A DNA stretch of 64,000 bases from Pseudomonas sp. AB6. GTDB taxonomy: Bacteria > Pseudomonadota > Gammaproteobacteria > Pseudomonadales > Pseudomonadaceae. Positions 48,558 through 57,678 of this stretch are shown piece by piece. The translations under genes and the position numbers were made by a program. The first letter of the stretch is position 1; each line of letters begins with the position of its first letter. Under the pieces are notes generated by a model that did not search any database, was not told the DNA's origin, and worked only from the letters and a program-made list of their open reading frames with translations. The DNA is taken from contig NZ_JAVIWJ010000001.1 of assembly GCF_034314105.1 (NCBI RefSeq), positions 1,117,501 through 1,181,500 of the forward strand, in the 5' to 3' direction.

Positions 48558-49178
48558 ATGCTTAAACAAGCATTGGTTAAAAACGGCTTGATCGCCATTC
48601 TTCGTGGCCTGCGTCCGGAAGAAGCAGCGGCCATTGGTGACGTCTTGTACAAGGCCGGTTTTCGGGTCATCGAAGTGCCGCTCAACTCGCCGGAACCCTA
48701 CGACAGCATCCGTATATTGCGTCAATCGCTGCCTGCTGATTGCCTGATCGGCGCAGGCACGGTGTTAACCCCTGAACAAGTAGGCTTAGTCAAAGAGGCG
48801 GGCGGGCAGGTTATCGTTATGCCCCACAGCGACGCCAAGGTGCTACGTGCCGCCAAAGCTGCAGGATTGTTCCTTTCGCCGGGCGTTGCGACTCCGACAG
48901 AAGCATTTGCGGCGCTGGCTGAAGGCGCGGATGTGCTGAAACTGTTCCCGGCTGAACAAATGGGCCCGGCGGTAGTGAAGGCGTTCCTCGCGGTACTGCC
49001 CAAGGGCACCGCGTTGATTCCGGTGGGTGGCATCACGCCGGACAACATGCAGGTGTTCATCGACGCCGGTGTGTCGGGGTTTGGTCTAGGTTCCGGGTTG
49101 TTCAAACCGGGCATGAGCGCTGCTGACGTCGCTGAGCGGGCCAAGACATACGTGTCCGCCTGGAACCAATTGCATTGA
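48558..49178 (+). CDS. dgoA: 2-dehydro-3-deoxy-6-phosphogalactonate aldolase
   Basis: This class-I KDPGal aldolase (206 aa) cleaves KDPGal to pyruvate and glyceraldehyde 3-phosphate. 'GLIAILRGLRPEEAAAIGDV' at the start, 'LIGAGTVLTPEQVGLVKEAG' and 'IVMPHSDAKV' are present; the Schiff-base lysine of this family lies in the 'VLKLFPAEQMGPAVVKAF' region. ATG 48558 is one base after the dgoK stop. An in-frame TTG 15 bases earlier is less likely. Confidence 0.93.
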   Translation: MLKQALVKNGLIAILRGLRPEEAAAIGDVLYKAGFRVIEVPLNSPEPYDSIRILRQSLPADCLIGAGTVLTPEQVGLVKEAGGQVIVMPHSDAKVLRAAKAAGLFLSPGVATPTEAFAALAEGADVLKLFPAEQMGPAVVKAFLAVLPKGTALIPVGGITPDNMQVFIDAGVSGFGLGSGLFKPGMSAADVAERAKTYVSAWNQLH

Positions 49179-49223
49179 TCTGATCGACGCCCCGAGCGTC
49201 GAATTGAATAAGAGAGCGCACCC

Positions 49224-50372
49224 ATGAAAATCATCAAACTCACGACGTTCATCGTCCCGCCGCGCTGGCTGTTTCTCAAGATAGAAACCGATGAAGGCGT
49301 CACTGGCTGGGGCGAGCCGGTAGTCGAAGGTCGCGCGCACACGGTGGCCGCAGCGGTAGAAGAATTGTCTGATTACTTGATTGGCAAAGACCCACGTAAT
49401 ATCGAAGATATCTGGACCGTGTTATATCGCGGTGGCTTCTACCGTGGCGGCGCGATCCACATGAGTGCGCTGGCCGGCATCGATCAGGCATTGTGGGACA
49501 TCAAGGGCAAGGCGTTGGGTGTCTCGGTCAGTGATCTACTGGGTGGTCAGGTGCGCGACAAGATCCGCGTGTATTCATGGATCGGCGGCGATCGACCTGC
49601 AGAAACCGCGAAGGCGGCCAAAGATGCGGTGGAGCGCGGTTTTACTGCGGTGAAGATGAACGGCACCGAAGAGCTGCAATTTCTCGATTCCTTTGAAAAA
49701 GTTGAGCTGGCGCTGGCCAATGTCGCCGCTGTGCGTGATGCCGTAGGGCCTAACGTCGGCATCGGCGTTGACTTTCATGGCCGGGTGCACAAACCCATGG
49801 CCAAAGTGCTGATGAAGGAACTGGATCAGTTCAAGCTGATGTTCATCGAAGAGCCGGTGCTCAGCGAGAACTACGAAGCGCTCAAGGAACTGGCGCCGTT
49901 GACCAGCACGCCGATTGCCTTGGGTGAACGGTTGTTCTCGCGCTGGGATTTCAAGCGGATCTTGAGTGAGGGCTACGTCGACATCATTCAGCCGGATGCT
50001 TCCCACGCGGGCGGTATTACGGAAACCCGCAAAATTGCCAACATGGCCGAAGCCTACGACGTTGCGCTGGCGTTGCATTGTCCGTTGGGTCCGATTGCAC
50101 TGGCAGCGTGTTTACAGCTGGATGCGGTCTGCTACAACGCATTCATCCAAGAGCAGAGCCTGGGCATCCACTACAACGAAAGCAACGACCTGCTGGATTA
50201 CATCAAGAACCCGGAAGTCTTCGATTACGACAAAGGCATGGTGAAGATCCCTAACGGACCGGGCCTGGGCATCGAAATCAACGAGGAATACGTCATAGAG
50301 CGCGCAGCCATCGGCCACCGCTGGCGCAACCCGATCTGGCGCCACGCCGATGGCAGTTTTGCTGAGTGGTAA
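49224..50372 (+). CDS. dgoD: D-galactonate dehydratase
   Basis: An enolase-superfamily enzyme (382 aa) that converts D-galactonate to 2-oxo-3-deoxygalactonate. It starts '[20 protein letters not shown]' and has the metal-binding Asp/Glu residues in '[19 protein letters not shown]', '[19 protein letters not shown]' and '[18 protein letters not shown]', and the catalytic His in '[20 protein letters not shown]'. Ribosome site gagagcg lies 45 bases after dgoA. A REP pair follows before the transporter gene. Confidence 0.95.
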   Translation: MKIIKLTTFIVPPRWLFLKIETDEGVTGWGEPVVEGRAHTVAAAVEELSDYLIGKDPRNIEDIWTVLYRGGFYRGGAIHMSALAGIDQALWDIKGKALGVSVSDLLGGQVRDKIRVYSWIGGDRPAETAKAAKDAVERGFTAVKMNGTEELQFLDSFEKVELALANVAAVRDAVGPNVGIGVDFHGRVHKPMAKVLMKELDQFKLMFIEEPVLSENYEALKELAPLTSTPIALGERLFSRWDFKRILSEGYVDIIQPDASHAGGITETRKIANMAEAYDVALALHCPLGPIALAACLQLDAVCYNAFIQEQSLGIHYNESNDLLDYIKNPEVFDYDKGMVKIPNGPGLGIEINEEYVIERAAIGHRWRNPIWRHADGSFAEW

Positions 50373-50392
50373 GACGGATTACGGTCCAGTGC

Positions 50393-50470
50393 TGTGGGAG
50401 CAGGCTTGCCTGCGAAGGCGGTTTACCTGACACACCTCGTTTCGCCTTTAGCAGCAAGCCTTCTCCCACA
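50393..50470. repeat. REP pair (BIME-like)
   Basis: tgtgggagcaggcttgcctg and, inverted, cagcaagccttctcccaca form a facing pair of Pseudomonas REP elements in the gap between dgoD and the transporter gene. The full hairpin could stabilise the upstream mRNA or reduce read-through. Confidence 0.8.
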
Positions 50471-50514
50471 GGTTTTACAGCGCCCTCAAATAACCATAAA
50501 AAGAGGCACTCGCC

Positions 50515-51825
50515 ATGCAACCTCAAGCCATCGCGGCCAAGACGTCGTTTGTAACGCCCAGCCGTAAGCGTTTCTTCATCATGGTGCTGCTGTTCATCAC
50601 CGTGGTGATCAATTATCTCGACCGCAGCAATCTGTCGATTGCCGCTCCGGCCTTGACCACTGAGTTGGGCATCGATCCGATTCACGTCGGCCTGATTTTC
50701 TCCGCTTTCGGTTGGACCTACGCCGCCATGCAACTCCCCGGCGGCTGGTTGGTTGACCGCGTGCCGCCGCGAATCCTCTACACCGTCGCGCTGGTGTTGT
50801 GGTCACTGGCCACGATCTTGCTGGGATTCGCCGCCAGCTTTATCGCACTGTTCTTCCTGCGTCTGGCAGTGGGAGCGATGGAAGCACCGGCCTATCCGAT
50901 CAACAGCCGGGTCGTTACCACTTGGTTTCCAGAGCGTGAACGGGCAACTGCTATCGGCTTTTATACATCCGGTCAATTCGTTGGCCTGGCCTTTCTGACC
51001 CCAGTGTTAGCGTGGCTACAAGCGCAATTCGGCTGGCACATGGTGTTCATCAGCACCGGTGTGGCCGGTATGATTTGGGCGTTGATCTGGTTTGCGGTGT
51101 ATCGCGAACCGAGAGATTTCAAGGGCATCAATGAAGCGGAAATCGAGCTGATTCGCGACGGTGGCGGGTTGGTAGATATCCAGGCCACCACCGAGAAAGA
51201 GAAGCGTCGTTTCAGTTGGTTGGACTTGGGGATCGTACTGAGCAAACGCAAACTTTGGGGTATTTACCTCGGCCAGTTTTGCTTGAACTCCACGTTGTGG
51301 TTTTTTCTGACGTGGTTTCCGACTTATCTGGTGAAATACCGTGGCATGGACTTTATCAAGTCCGGGCTGCTGGCATCGCTGCCATTTCTCGCTGCGTTCG
51401 TAGGGGTGTTGTGCTCGGGATTCTTTTCCGATTGGCTAATTCGGCGGGGCACCAGTGTTGGGTTTGCCCGCAAGTTGCCGATTATCGGCGGGTTGCTGAT
51501 TTCCACTTCGATCATTGGCGCTAACTACGTTGAATCGACACCGGTGGTGATTGCCTTTCTCGCTTTGGCGTTCTTCGGTAACGGCTTGGCGTCTATCACG
51601 TGGTCATTGGTGTCCACCTTGGCCCCGGCGCGGTTGCTGGGTCTGACTGGTGGTACGTTCAACTTCATAGGTAATCTGGCGGCCATCACCACGCCGATTG
51701 TGATCGGCTTTTTAGCAACCGGTGATTCCTTCGCGCCGGCCATTACCTACGTGGCTGCGTTGGCGTTGGTCGGTGCGCTGTCTTACATTTTGCTGGTGGG
51801 CAAGGTCGAACGCATTGAGTTGTAA
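50515..51825 (+). CDS. MFS sugar-acid transporter (DgoT/hexuronate type)
   Basis: A 436-aa ACS/phthalate-type MFS importer with 12 TM segments. 'VVINYLDRSNLSIAAPALTT' and 'AFGWTYAAMQLPGGWLVDRV' are the marks of the ExuT/DgoT family. In the dgo cluster it most likely takes up D-galactonate. Separated from dgoD by a REP pair but probably still in the operon; a terminator follows at about 51832-51864. Confidence 0.88.
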   Translation: MQPQAIAAKTSFVTPSRKRFFIMVLLFITVVINYLDRSNLSIAAPALTTELGIDPIHVGLIFSAFGWTYAAMQLPGGWLVDRVPPRILYTVALVLWSLATILLGFAASFIALFFLRLAVGAMEAPAYPINSRVVTTWFPERERATAIGFYTSGQFVGLAFLTPVLAWLQAQFGWHMVFISTGVAGMIWALIWFAVYREPRDFKGINEAEIELIRDGGGLVDIQATTEKEKRRFSWLDLGIVLSKRKLWGIYLGQFCLNSTLWFFLTWFPTYLVKYRGMDFIKSGLLASLPFLAAFVGVLCSGFFSDWLIRRGTSVGFARKLPIIGGLLISTSIIGANYVESTPVVIAFLALAFFGNGLASITWSLVSTLAPARLLGLTGGTFNFIGNLAAITTPIVIGFLATGDSFAPAITYVAALALVGALSYILLVGKVERIEL

Positions 51826-51831
51826 CCGCTG

Positions 51832-51864
51832 CAAGCGGGCGGCGATAATGTTGCCCGCTTTTTG
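51832..51864 (+). terminator. Terminator after the dgo transporter
   Basis: AAGCGGGC (51833-51840) pairs with GCCCGCTT (51853-51860), followed by T residues. It separates the dgo operon from iclR. Confidence 0.75.
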
Positions 51865-51882
51865 AATGGATAAGGCGCTGAT

Positions 51883-52707
51883 ATGCAGCACGAATCAATC
51901 GTCTTGGCGAACAACGGCGCGGTCAAGGACAAGGACGCAGCACCCACCGGCACGCAAACCTTGTTGCGAGGCCTTGGCGTGGTCCAAGCGGTCGCCAATG
52001 GTGCCCGCGACCTCAAAGAGATTGCGCGCATTATCGGTACCACGCGCAGCACGACTCACCGTCTGGCCAGTTGCCTGGTAGACGAACGCTATCTGCGCGT
52101 GATGCCGCACGTGGGTTATTTGTTGGGACCGAAGCTGATCGAACTGGGTTTTCAGGCTCGCGAAGAGGTGCCGCTGGCAGTACTGGCGCGCCCGTATTTG
52201 GATGAGCTGTCTTCGTTGACCGGCGACACCGTTCATCTGGCAGTTCGCGAAAGCGATGACGTGCTATACCTGCACAAAAATCCCGGCCGTAATGGCCCGG
52301 AAATGCGTTCGCGTGTAGGCCACCGCATGCCGTTGGCGCGCACTGGAATTGGTAAGGCATTGATGATTGATTGCGGGCCGGAAGAATGGCTGCGTTTATA
52401 CCGAATCAGTCTGCCAACCGATGGTAGAACCACGACATGGCCGCAGCACCAGGAGCCATCTTGGGAGCAGTTTCAGCAGCGGATGCAGGAGTATGTCGCG
52501 GGGGGCTATGCGTTTGATCTGGAAGACAACGAACCGTCGATTCGCTGTGTGGCTGCGCCAGTGCGTGATGCCAGCAACTTGATTGTTGCCGGCATCAGCA
52601 TCGCCAGTACCTTGCCCTATATGCCCTTGGAGAAAATGGCCGAGTTGATTCCGCTGATCAAAAACACCGCAGCGCGACTCTCGGCCGAGTTAGGGGCAAG
52701 GCCCTGA
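51883..52707 (+). CDS. IclR-family regulator of the dgo cluster
   Basis: A 274-aa IclR protein: the N-terminal HTH ('LKEIARIIGTTRSTTHRLAS') and the C-terminal effector domain ('SLTGDTVHLAVRESDDVLYL'; 'GHRMPLARTGIGKALMID'; 'RCVAAPVRDASNLIVAGISI'). Its position after the dgo transporter suggests it controls galactonate use. In enteric bacteria that job is done by a GntR-type DgoR, so the IclR here differs. Its TGA abuts the convergent alcohol dehydrogenase stop. Confidence 0.9.
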   Translation: MQHESIVLANNGAVKDKDAAPTGTQTLLRGLGVVQAVANGARDLKEIARIIGTTRSTTHRLASCLVDERYLRVMPHVGYLLGPKLIELGFQAREEVPLAVLARPYLDELSSLTGDTVHLAVRESDDVLYLHKNPGRNGPEMRSRVGHRMPLARTGIGKALMIDCGPEEWLRLYRISLPTDGRTTTWPQHQEPSWEQFQQRMQEYVAGGYAFDLEDNEPSIRCVAAPVRDASNLIVAGISIASTLPYMPLEKMAELIPLIKNTAARLSAELGARP

Positions 52708-53760
52708 TCAGGCTTTCAACGTTTTCATGTCGATCACGAAGCGATATTTCACGTCGCCTTTGACGACACGCTCAAAGGCTTCATTGATATTTTTGATGTC
52801 GAGCATTTCGATGTCGCAGGTGATGCCGTGCTCAGCACAGAAATCCAGCACTTCCTGAGTTTCCGCTAAGCCGCCGATCATTGAGCCCGCGATGATGCGA
52901 CGCTTGGCCACAAGGTTGAAGCCGTGCACAGGCGGATCAATCGGTTCGATCAAGCCGACCAGGATATGCACGCCGTCGAAACGCAGGGTTTGCAGGTACG
53001 GGTTGAGGTCGTGTTGCACCGGAATGGTGTCCAGCAAGAAGTTGAAACGCCCAGCGGCGTCTTTCATCTGGCCCTCGTTGGTGGAGACAATCACGTGATC
53101 CGCGCCCTGACGACGGCCTTCTTCGGCCTTGGCTTCCGAGCGGGTGAACAGGGTGACTTCAGCGCCCATGGCTTTGGCGAACTTAATGCCCATGTGGCCC
53201 AGACCGCCCATGCCGAGTACGCCGACCTTGTCGCCAGGCTTGACGCCAAAATGCTTCAGCGGCGAATAGGTCGTGATGCCGGCACACAGAATCGGTGCGG
53301 CGCTGGCCAGGTCCAGTTTTTCTGGGATACGCACCACGAAACGCTCACTGACTACCATGGCGTTTGAATAGCCACCCATGGTCAGGGTGCCATCGACGCG
53401 GTCGCGAGAGGCGTAAGTTTGAGTTGGGCCTTCGAGGCAATATTGCTCGAGATTAGCCTCACAGGCTTCGCACGTACGGCACGAGTCGACCAGGCAACCC
53501 ACGCCAACGATGTCGCCGACTTTGTATTTGGTGACGTCTGTGCCGACAGAGGTGACTTTGCCGACAATTTCATGGCCGGGCATCAATGGGTAGCTGGCGA
53601 AGCCCCACTCGTTGCGTGCCTGGTGAATGTCGGAGTGGCACACGCCGCAGAACAGGACCTCAAGGGCCACATCATCGGCGCGTGGAGCGCGGCGTTCGAA
53701 CGTCATGGGGGCTAGGGGTGCGGTCGCTGATTGAGCGGCGTAACCAATGGCTTTGAACAT
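52708..53760 (-). CDS. Zinc-dependent NADP alcohol dehydrogenase (YahK/CAD type)
   Basis: A 350-aa MDR enzyme. The catalytic zinc site begins 'GVCHSDIHQARNEWG', the structural zinc cysteines lie in 'GCLVDSCRTCEACEANLEQY', and the coenzyme fold is 'GVLGMGGLGHMGIKFAKAMG'. It reduces aldehydes or oxidises primary alcohols (cinnamyl-alcohol dehydrogenase-like). ATG 53760 (MFKAIGYAAQ) is the family start. Divergent from an AraC regulator that may control it. Confidence 0.92.
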   Translation of the reverse strand: MFKAIGYAAQSATAPLAPMTFERRAPRADDVALEVLFCGVCHSDIHQARNEWGFASYPLMPGHEIVGKVTSVGTDVTKYKVGDIVGVGCLVDSCRTCEACEANLEQYCLEGPTQTYASRDRVDGTLTMGGYSNAMVVSERFVVRIPEKLDLASAAPILCAGITTYSPLKHFGVKPGDKVGVLGMGGLGHMGIKFAKAMGAEVTLFTRSEAKAEEGRRQGADHVIVSTNEGQMKDAAGRFNFLLDTIPVQHDLNPYLQTLRFDGVHILVGLIEPIDPPVHGFNLVAKRRIIAGSMIGGLAETQEVLDFCAEHGITCDIEMLDIKNINEAFERVVKGDVKYRFVIDMKTLKA

Positions 53761-53904
53761 GTTGAACCTCGCAAAAGCGTTAACTGGAATGACACAGACC
53801 ATTCTCCCCGTGCGTCGTTTTATCGGCTATGGCAATTCCTCCGCCTGTTATGCCTATTCCTCCGACATAACCTGTAATGGGTCGAATCCCGGGTTAGATC
53901 TGCG

Positions 53905-54840
53905 ATGATGCAACCATCCACTCTTTATGAAGCATCGGCCATGTTATTGACGCGTCACCTCGAAGCTAACGCCACGCTGGTTTCCCTGCTACAGCCGCTC
54001 GCCCTGCGTACCGGCTTGGTATCGACGTTATTGCCTGAGGTAAACGTCTGGTCTGCAGACCGAAATGTCGCACGCTGCCCGCAGATCTATGAGCCTAGTC
54101 TGGTCATCATCGCCCAAGGCAGCAAAATCGCGTATTTGGGTGATCGAACCCTGGAATATGGTGCTGGCCATTACTTGATTCAGGCGTTGCCGGTGCCCTT
54201 CGAGTATGAAACCTACGCCTCGCCGGAGGCGCCTTTGCTGGGCGTCTCCATCGACATCGATCGGATAGTGCTGGGCGAGTTGGTATTGGCCATGGGGTTG
54301 ATGCCGGGTTCTAGCGCTCAAGTACAAACCCCGGAGTCCATGACGTCGGTGGCGCTGGATACGGAAATGCGCGAGAGCGTTGAACGGTTATTGCGCTGTC
54401 TGCATGACCCATTGGAATGCCGGATCATGGGCCGCGCGCGGCTGCGGGAAGTGTTGTATGCCGCGTTGCGTGGGCCGCAAGCGGGCGTGTTGCGCGCCTT
54501 GGTCGAGCAACACGGGCAATTTGCCCGGGTGGCGGCTTCGTTGACTCACCTGCACACGCACTTTGCTGAGCCGCTCAGCGTTGACACCTTGGCCCGCTGC
54601 GCGAACATGAGCGCCTCGACCTTTCATGAGCATTTCAAACGCAGCACGTTGCTGTCGCCGGTTCAGTATTTGAAACGTTTGCGGCTGCTAAAGGCGCAAC
54701 AGATCTTGGTCGCCGAAGGTCTTGGGGTAGCGCAAGTGGCGATGCGGGTCGGCTATCAAAGCACTTCGCAATTCAGTCGCGAATATAAGCGCTACTTTGA
54801 GCGAAACCCTGGGGAGGAGACGGTTGGCGTGCGGTTTTAA
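53905..54840 (+). CDS. AraC-family regulator
   Basis: A 311-aa AraC regulator: an N-terminal cupin-like effector region ('YEPSLVIIAQGSKIAYLGDR', an AraC_N pattern) and a C-terminal double HTH ('ANMSASTFHEHFKRSTLLSP', 'VAQVAMRVGYQSTSQFSREY'). Divergent from the alcohol dehydrogenase gene by a 144-base gap, so a likely regulator of that gene, perhaps in response to an aldehyde. Confidence 0.9.
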   Translation: MMQPSTLYEASAMLLTRHLEANATLVSLLQPLALRTGLVSTLLPEVNVWSADRNVARCPQIYEPSLVIIAQGSKIAYLGDRTLEYGAGHYLIQALPVPFEYETYASPEAPLLGVSIDIDRIVLGELVLAMGLMPGSSAQVQTPESMTSVALDTEMRESVERLLRCLHDPLECRIMGRARLREVLYAALRGPQAGVLRALVEQHGQFARVAASLTHLHTHFAEPLSVDTLARCANMSASTFHEHFKRSTLLSPVQYLKRLRLLKAQQILVAEGLGVAQVAMRVGYQSTSQFSREYKRYFERNPGEETVGVRF

Positions 54841-54860
54841 GGTCTAAAACACACACCGTC

Positions 54861-54936
54861 TGTAGGCGCCAACGTGTGGGCGAAGCAATTTGATGTACAG
54901 CACATCAGGACGCCTCGCCAACCAGTTGGCTTCTAC
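54861..54936. repeat. REP-like inverted pair
   Basis: tgtaggcgccaacgtgtggg and the inverted gccaaccagttggcttcta resemble the second Pseudomonas REP type (TGTAGG...GGCGA). They face each other between two convergent genes, araC and the ETF dehydrogenase gene. Confidence 0.65.
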
Positions 54937-54944
54937 CGTTGGGC

Positions 54945-56606
54945 TTACATATTCGGGTAAGTCGGGCCGCCGCTGCCTTCTGGCGCCACCCAGGTGATGT
55001 TCTGCGACGGGTCTTTGATGTCGCAGGTTTTACAGTGGACGCAGTTTTGCGCGTTGATCTGGAAGCGCTTCTCACCGTCTTCCTTGGTGATCACTTCGTA
55101 CACGCCAGCCGGGCAGTAACGCTGCGCCGGTTCGTCATACAACGGCAGGTTGATGCTGATCGGAATGCTTGGGTCGGTCAGCTTCAGGTGGCACGGCTGC
55201 TCTTCTTCATGGTTGGTGCTGGAGAGGAAGACCGAGCTGAGCTTGTCGAAACTGAGTTTGCCGTCCGGTTTCGGGTAGGCAATCTTCGTCGAGTCGGCCG
55301 CCAGCTTCATGCACGCGTAGTCCGGCTGAGTGTCGTGCAGGGTGAACGGGATCTTGCCGCCAAACAGGTTCTGATCGACGAAGTTGAATGCGCCGCCCAT
55401 GATCGGGCCGAACTTGTGCAGCGCCGGGCCGAAGTTGCGGCTGGCGAACAATTCCTCGTACAACCAACTGGCTTTGAACGCATCAACGTAGGTGGTCAGT
55501 TCATCGCCGCCTTCATTGCCAGCGAACAGCGCGTCAGCCACGGCGTCCGCTGCGAGCATGCCGGACTTCATGGCGGTGTGGCTGCCTTTGATTTTGGCGA
55601 AGTTCAGGGTGCCCAGTTCGCAACCGATCAGCGCGCCGCCGGGGAAAACCATCTTCGGCAGGGAATTCAGGCCGCCTTTGCAGATAGCCCGCGCGCCGTA
55701 ACTGATGCGCTTGCCGCCTTCCAGGTATTGGCTGATGACCGGGTGGTGCTTGAGGCGCTGAAATTCGTCGAACGGCGACAAGAAGGCGTTGCTGTACGAC
55801 AGATCAACGATCAATCCGACAACCACCTGATTGTTTTCCAGGTGATAAAGGAAAGAACCACCGGTGTTCTCGCTGCTCATCACGTCCAGCGGCCAGCCGG
55901 CAGTGTGAACCACCAGACCTTGTTCGTGCTTGGCTGGATCGACTTCCCAAATCTCTTTCAGGCCAATGCCGTAATGCTGGGTGTCGGCTTCGACGTCCAG
56001 GTTGAAGCGTTTGAGCAATTGTTTGCCAATGTGCCCACGGCAGCCTTCGGCGAACAGCGTGTATTTGCCGCGCAGCTCCATGCCGGGGGTGAAACTGTCT
56101 TTCGGGTGGCCTTGACGGTCGACGCCCAAATCGCCGGTAAGAATCCCGGTGACTGCGCCTTTGTCGTCGATCAGTGCTTCCTGGGCAGCAAAGCCAGGGT
56201 AGATTTCCACCCCGAGGTTTTCGGCCTGCTGAGCCAGCCAGCGGCACAGGTTACCCAGCGAGATAATGTAATTGCCTTCGTTGTGCATGGTTTTAGGCAC
56301 AAGGAAGTTAGGCACTTTAGTGGCGGTGTCAGCGGTTCTAAGGACGAAAATATCGTCACGCTTGACCGGCGTATGCAGCGGGGCGCCCAGTTCTTTCCAG
56401 TTCGGAAACAGTTCGTTGAGCGCACGGGGCTCGAACACTGCCCCTGAGAGAATGTGAGCGCCCACTTCGGAGCCTTTTTCAACCACGCAGACGCTGATCT
56501 CCTTTCCGGCTTCGGTAGCCTTTTGTTTCAGGCGGCAAGCGGCGGAAAGGCCCGCGGGGCCGGCACCGACGATGACGACGTCGAATTCCATGTATTCGCG
56601 TTCCAC
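54945..56606 (-). CDS. Electron-transfer flavoprotein-ubiquinone oxidoreductase
   Basis: This membrane-associated ETF dehydrogenase (553 aa) passes electrons from ETF to ubiquinone. It has the FAD-binding 'VVIVGAGPAGLSAACRLKQK', a large central region, and the C-terminal 4Fe-4S ligands in 'NAQNCVHCKTCDIKDPSQNI'. GTG 56606 has a GGAG site at 8 bases; ATG 56591 is an alternative five codons later. It is divergent from etfBA, and both directions share a PsrA-like site. Confidence 0.95.
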   Translation of the reverse strand: MEREYMEFDVVIVGAGPAGLSAACRLKQKATEAGKEISVCVVEKGSEVGAHILSGAVFEPRALNELFPNWKELGAPLHTPVKRDDIFVLRTADTATKVPNFLVPKTMHNEGNYIISLGNLCRWLAQQAENLGVEIYPGFAAQEALIDDKGAVTGILTGDLGVDRQGHPKDSFTPGMELRGKYTLFAEGCRGHIGKQLLKRFNLDVEADTQHYGIGLKEIWEVDPAKHEQGLVVHTAGWPLDVMSSENTGGSFLYHLENNQVVVGLIVDLSYSNAFLSPFDEFQRLKHHPVISQYLEGGKRISYGARAICKGGLNSLPKMVFPGGALIGCELGTLNFAKIKGSHTAMKSGMLAADAVADALFAGNEGGDELTTYVDAFKASWLYEELFASRNFGPALHKFGPIMGGAFNFVDQNLFGGKIPFTLHDTQPDYACMKLAADSTKIAYPKPDGKLSFDKLSSVFLSSTNHEEEQPCHLKLTDPSIPISINLPLYDEPAQRYCPAGVYEVITKEDGEKRFQINAQNCVHCKTCDIKDPSQNITWVAPEGSGGPTYPNM

Positions 56607-56928
56607 AGGCTATCTCCTACTCAGGGCTCAACAGTATTTTTTATAAGTAATAAATGAAGTGCCGCGCACCTAACATTCTTACCGTCGCGCACGGTCAAAG
56701 GGGCGCATTATATCTACACCAACGCGCAGGTCCAATACAAACGTTTGTTTGAATTCTTTCTAACCCTGATAAATCAAAGTGGTGCGGCTTATAACTGGCC
56801 ATTTTGGCGTATTGACCAGAAAAGGCGTTCCGGTCAAGATACGGGCGGTTTTGCGCTCGCCGTAGGCTGCACCCATCGCCAGGTCCGTCCAGGCGACTTT
56901 CTTTTCACCGGAGAGTAACGAGGAATCC
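56607..56928. other. Divergent ETF-QO / etfBA control region
   Basis: About 320 bases between the two divergent electron-transfer genes. A minus-strand frame at 56760-56951 runs over the etfB start and is not considered a gene. The region contains the AT-rich 'gcgcattatatctac' (a possible -10 area) and the PsrA-like site at 56738. Confidence 0.55.
56738..56751. promoter_or_regulatory. PsrA-like operator
   Basis: CAAAC-gttt-GTTTG fits the reported PsrA consensus (G/C)AAAC-N2-4-GTTT(G/C), where PsrA is the fatty-acid-responsive TetR regulator of Pseudomonas. The site lies in the shared promoter region of ETF-QO and etfBA, whose products drain electrons from acyl-CoA dehydrogenases. Confidence 0.55.
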
Positions 56929-57678
56929 ATGAAGGTTCTTGTAGCTGTCAAACGAGTGGTCGACTACAACGTCAAGGTTCGCGTCAAAGCGGACAACTCC
57001 GGCGTTGACCTCGCTAACGTCAAAATGTCGATGAATCCTTTCTGCGAAATCGCTGTTGAAGAAGCGGTACGCCTGAAAGAAAAAGGCCTCGTCACTGAGA
57101 TCGTCGTTGTTTCTGTCGGCCCGACCACCGCTCAGGAGCAACTGCGTACTGCATTGGCTCTGGGGGCTGATCGCGCAATTCTGGTTGAGTGCGTCGAAGA
57201 TTTGAACTCGCTGGCAGTGGCTAAGCTTCTCAAGGCTGTCGTCGACAAAGAACAACCGCAGTTGGTGATCTTGGGTAAACAGGCCATCGACAGCGACAAT
57301 AACCAGACCGGTCAGATGCTTGCTGCTTTGAGCGGTTACGCTCAAGGCACCTTTGCTTCCAAGATCGAAGTGTCTGGGGACAAAGTCAGCGTCACTCGCG
57401 AAGTCGATGCCGGCCTGCAGACTGTTTCTCTGAGTCTGCCAGTGATCGTGACCACAGACTTGCGTCTGAACGAGCCACGCTACGCGTCCTTGCCAAATAT
57501 CATGAAAGCCAAGAAGAAGCCGCTTGAAGTGCTGACTCCTGAAGCTTTGGGCGTATCTACCGCCTCCACGACCAAAACCCTGAAAGTCGAAGCGCCGGCA
57601 ACTCGCAGCGCAGGTATCAAGGTCAAGTCGGTGGCTGAACTGGTCGAGAAACTGAAAAACGAAGCGAAGGTAATCTAA
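56929..57678 (+). CDS. etfB: Electron-transfer flavoprotein beta subunit
   Basis: The small subunit of ETF (249 aa), which binds AMP and forms the dimer with EtfA. '[20 protein letters not shown]' and the recognition-loop region '[19 protein letters not shown]' and '[20 protein letters not shown]' are typical. It starts the etfBA operon. A long antisense frame covering this gene is a shadow. Confidence 0.96.
   Translation: MKVLVAVKRVVDYNVKVRVKADNSGVDLANVKMSMNPFCEIAVEEAVRLKEKGLVTEIVVVSVGPTTAQEQLRTALALGADRAILVECVEDLNSLAVAKLLKAVVDKEQPQLVILGKQAIDSDNNQTGQMLAALSGYAQGTFASKIEVSGDKVSVTREVDAGLQTVSLSLPVIVTTDLRLNEPRYASLPNIMKAKKKPLEVLTPEALGVSTASTTKTLKVEAPATRSAGIKVKSVAELVEKLKNEAKVI

Noticed and set aside
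54939..56447. A 502-codon frame antisense to the ETF-QO gene
   Set aside because: It is a shadow of the real gene; composition rich in Val/Phe/Arg is typical of such shadows.
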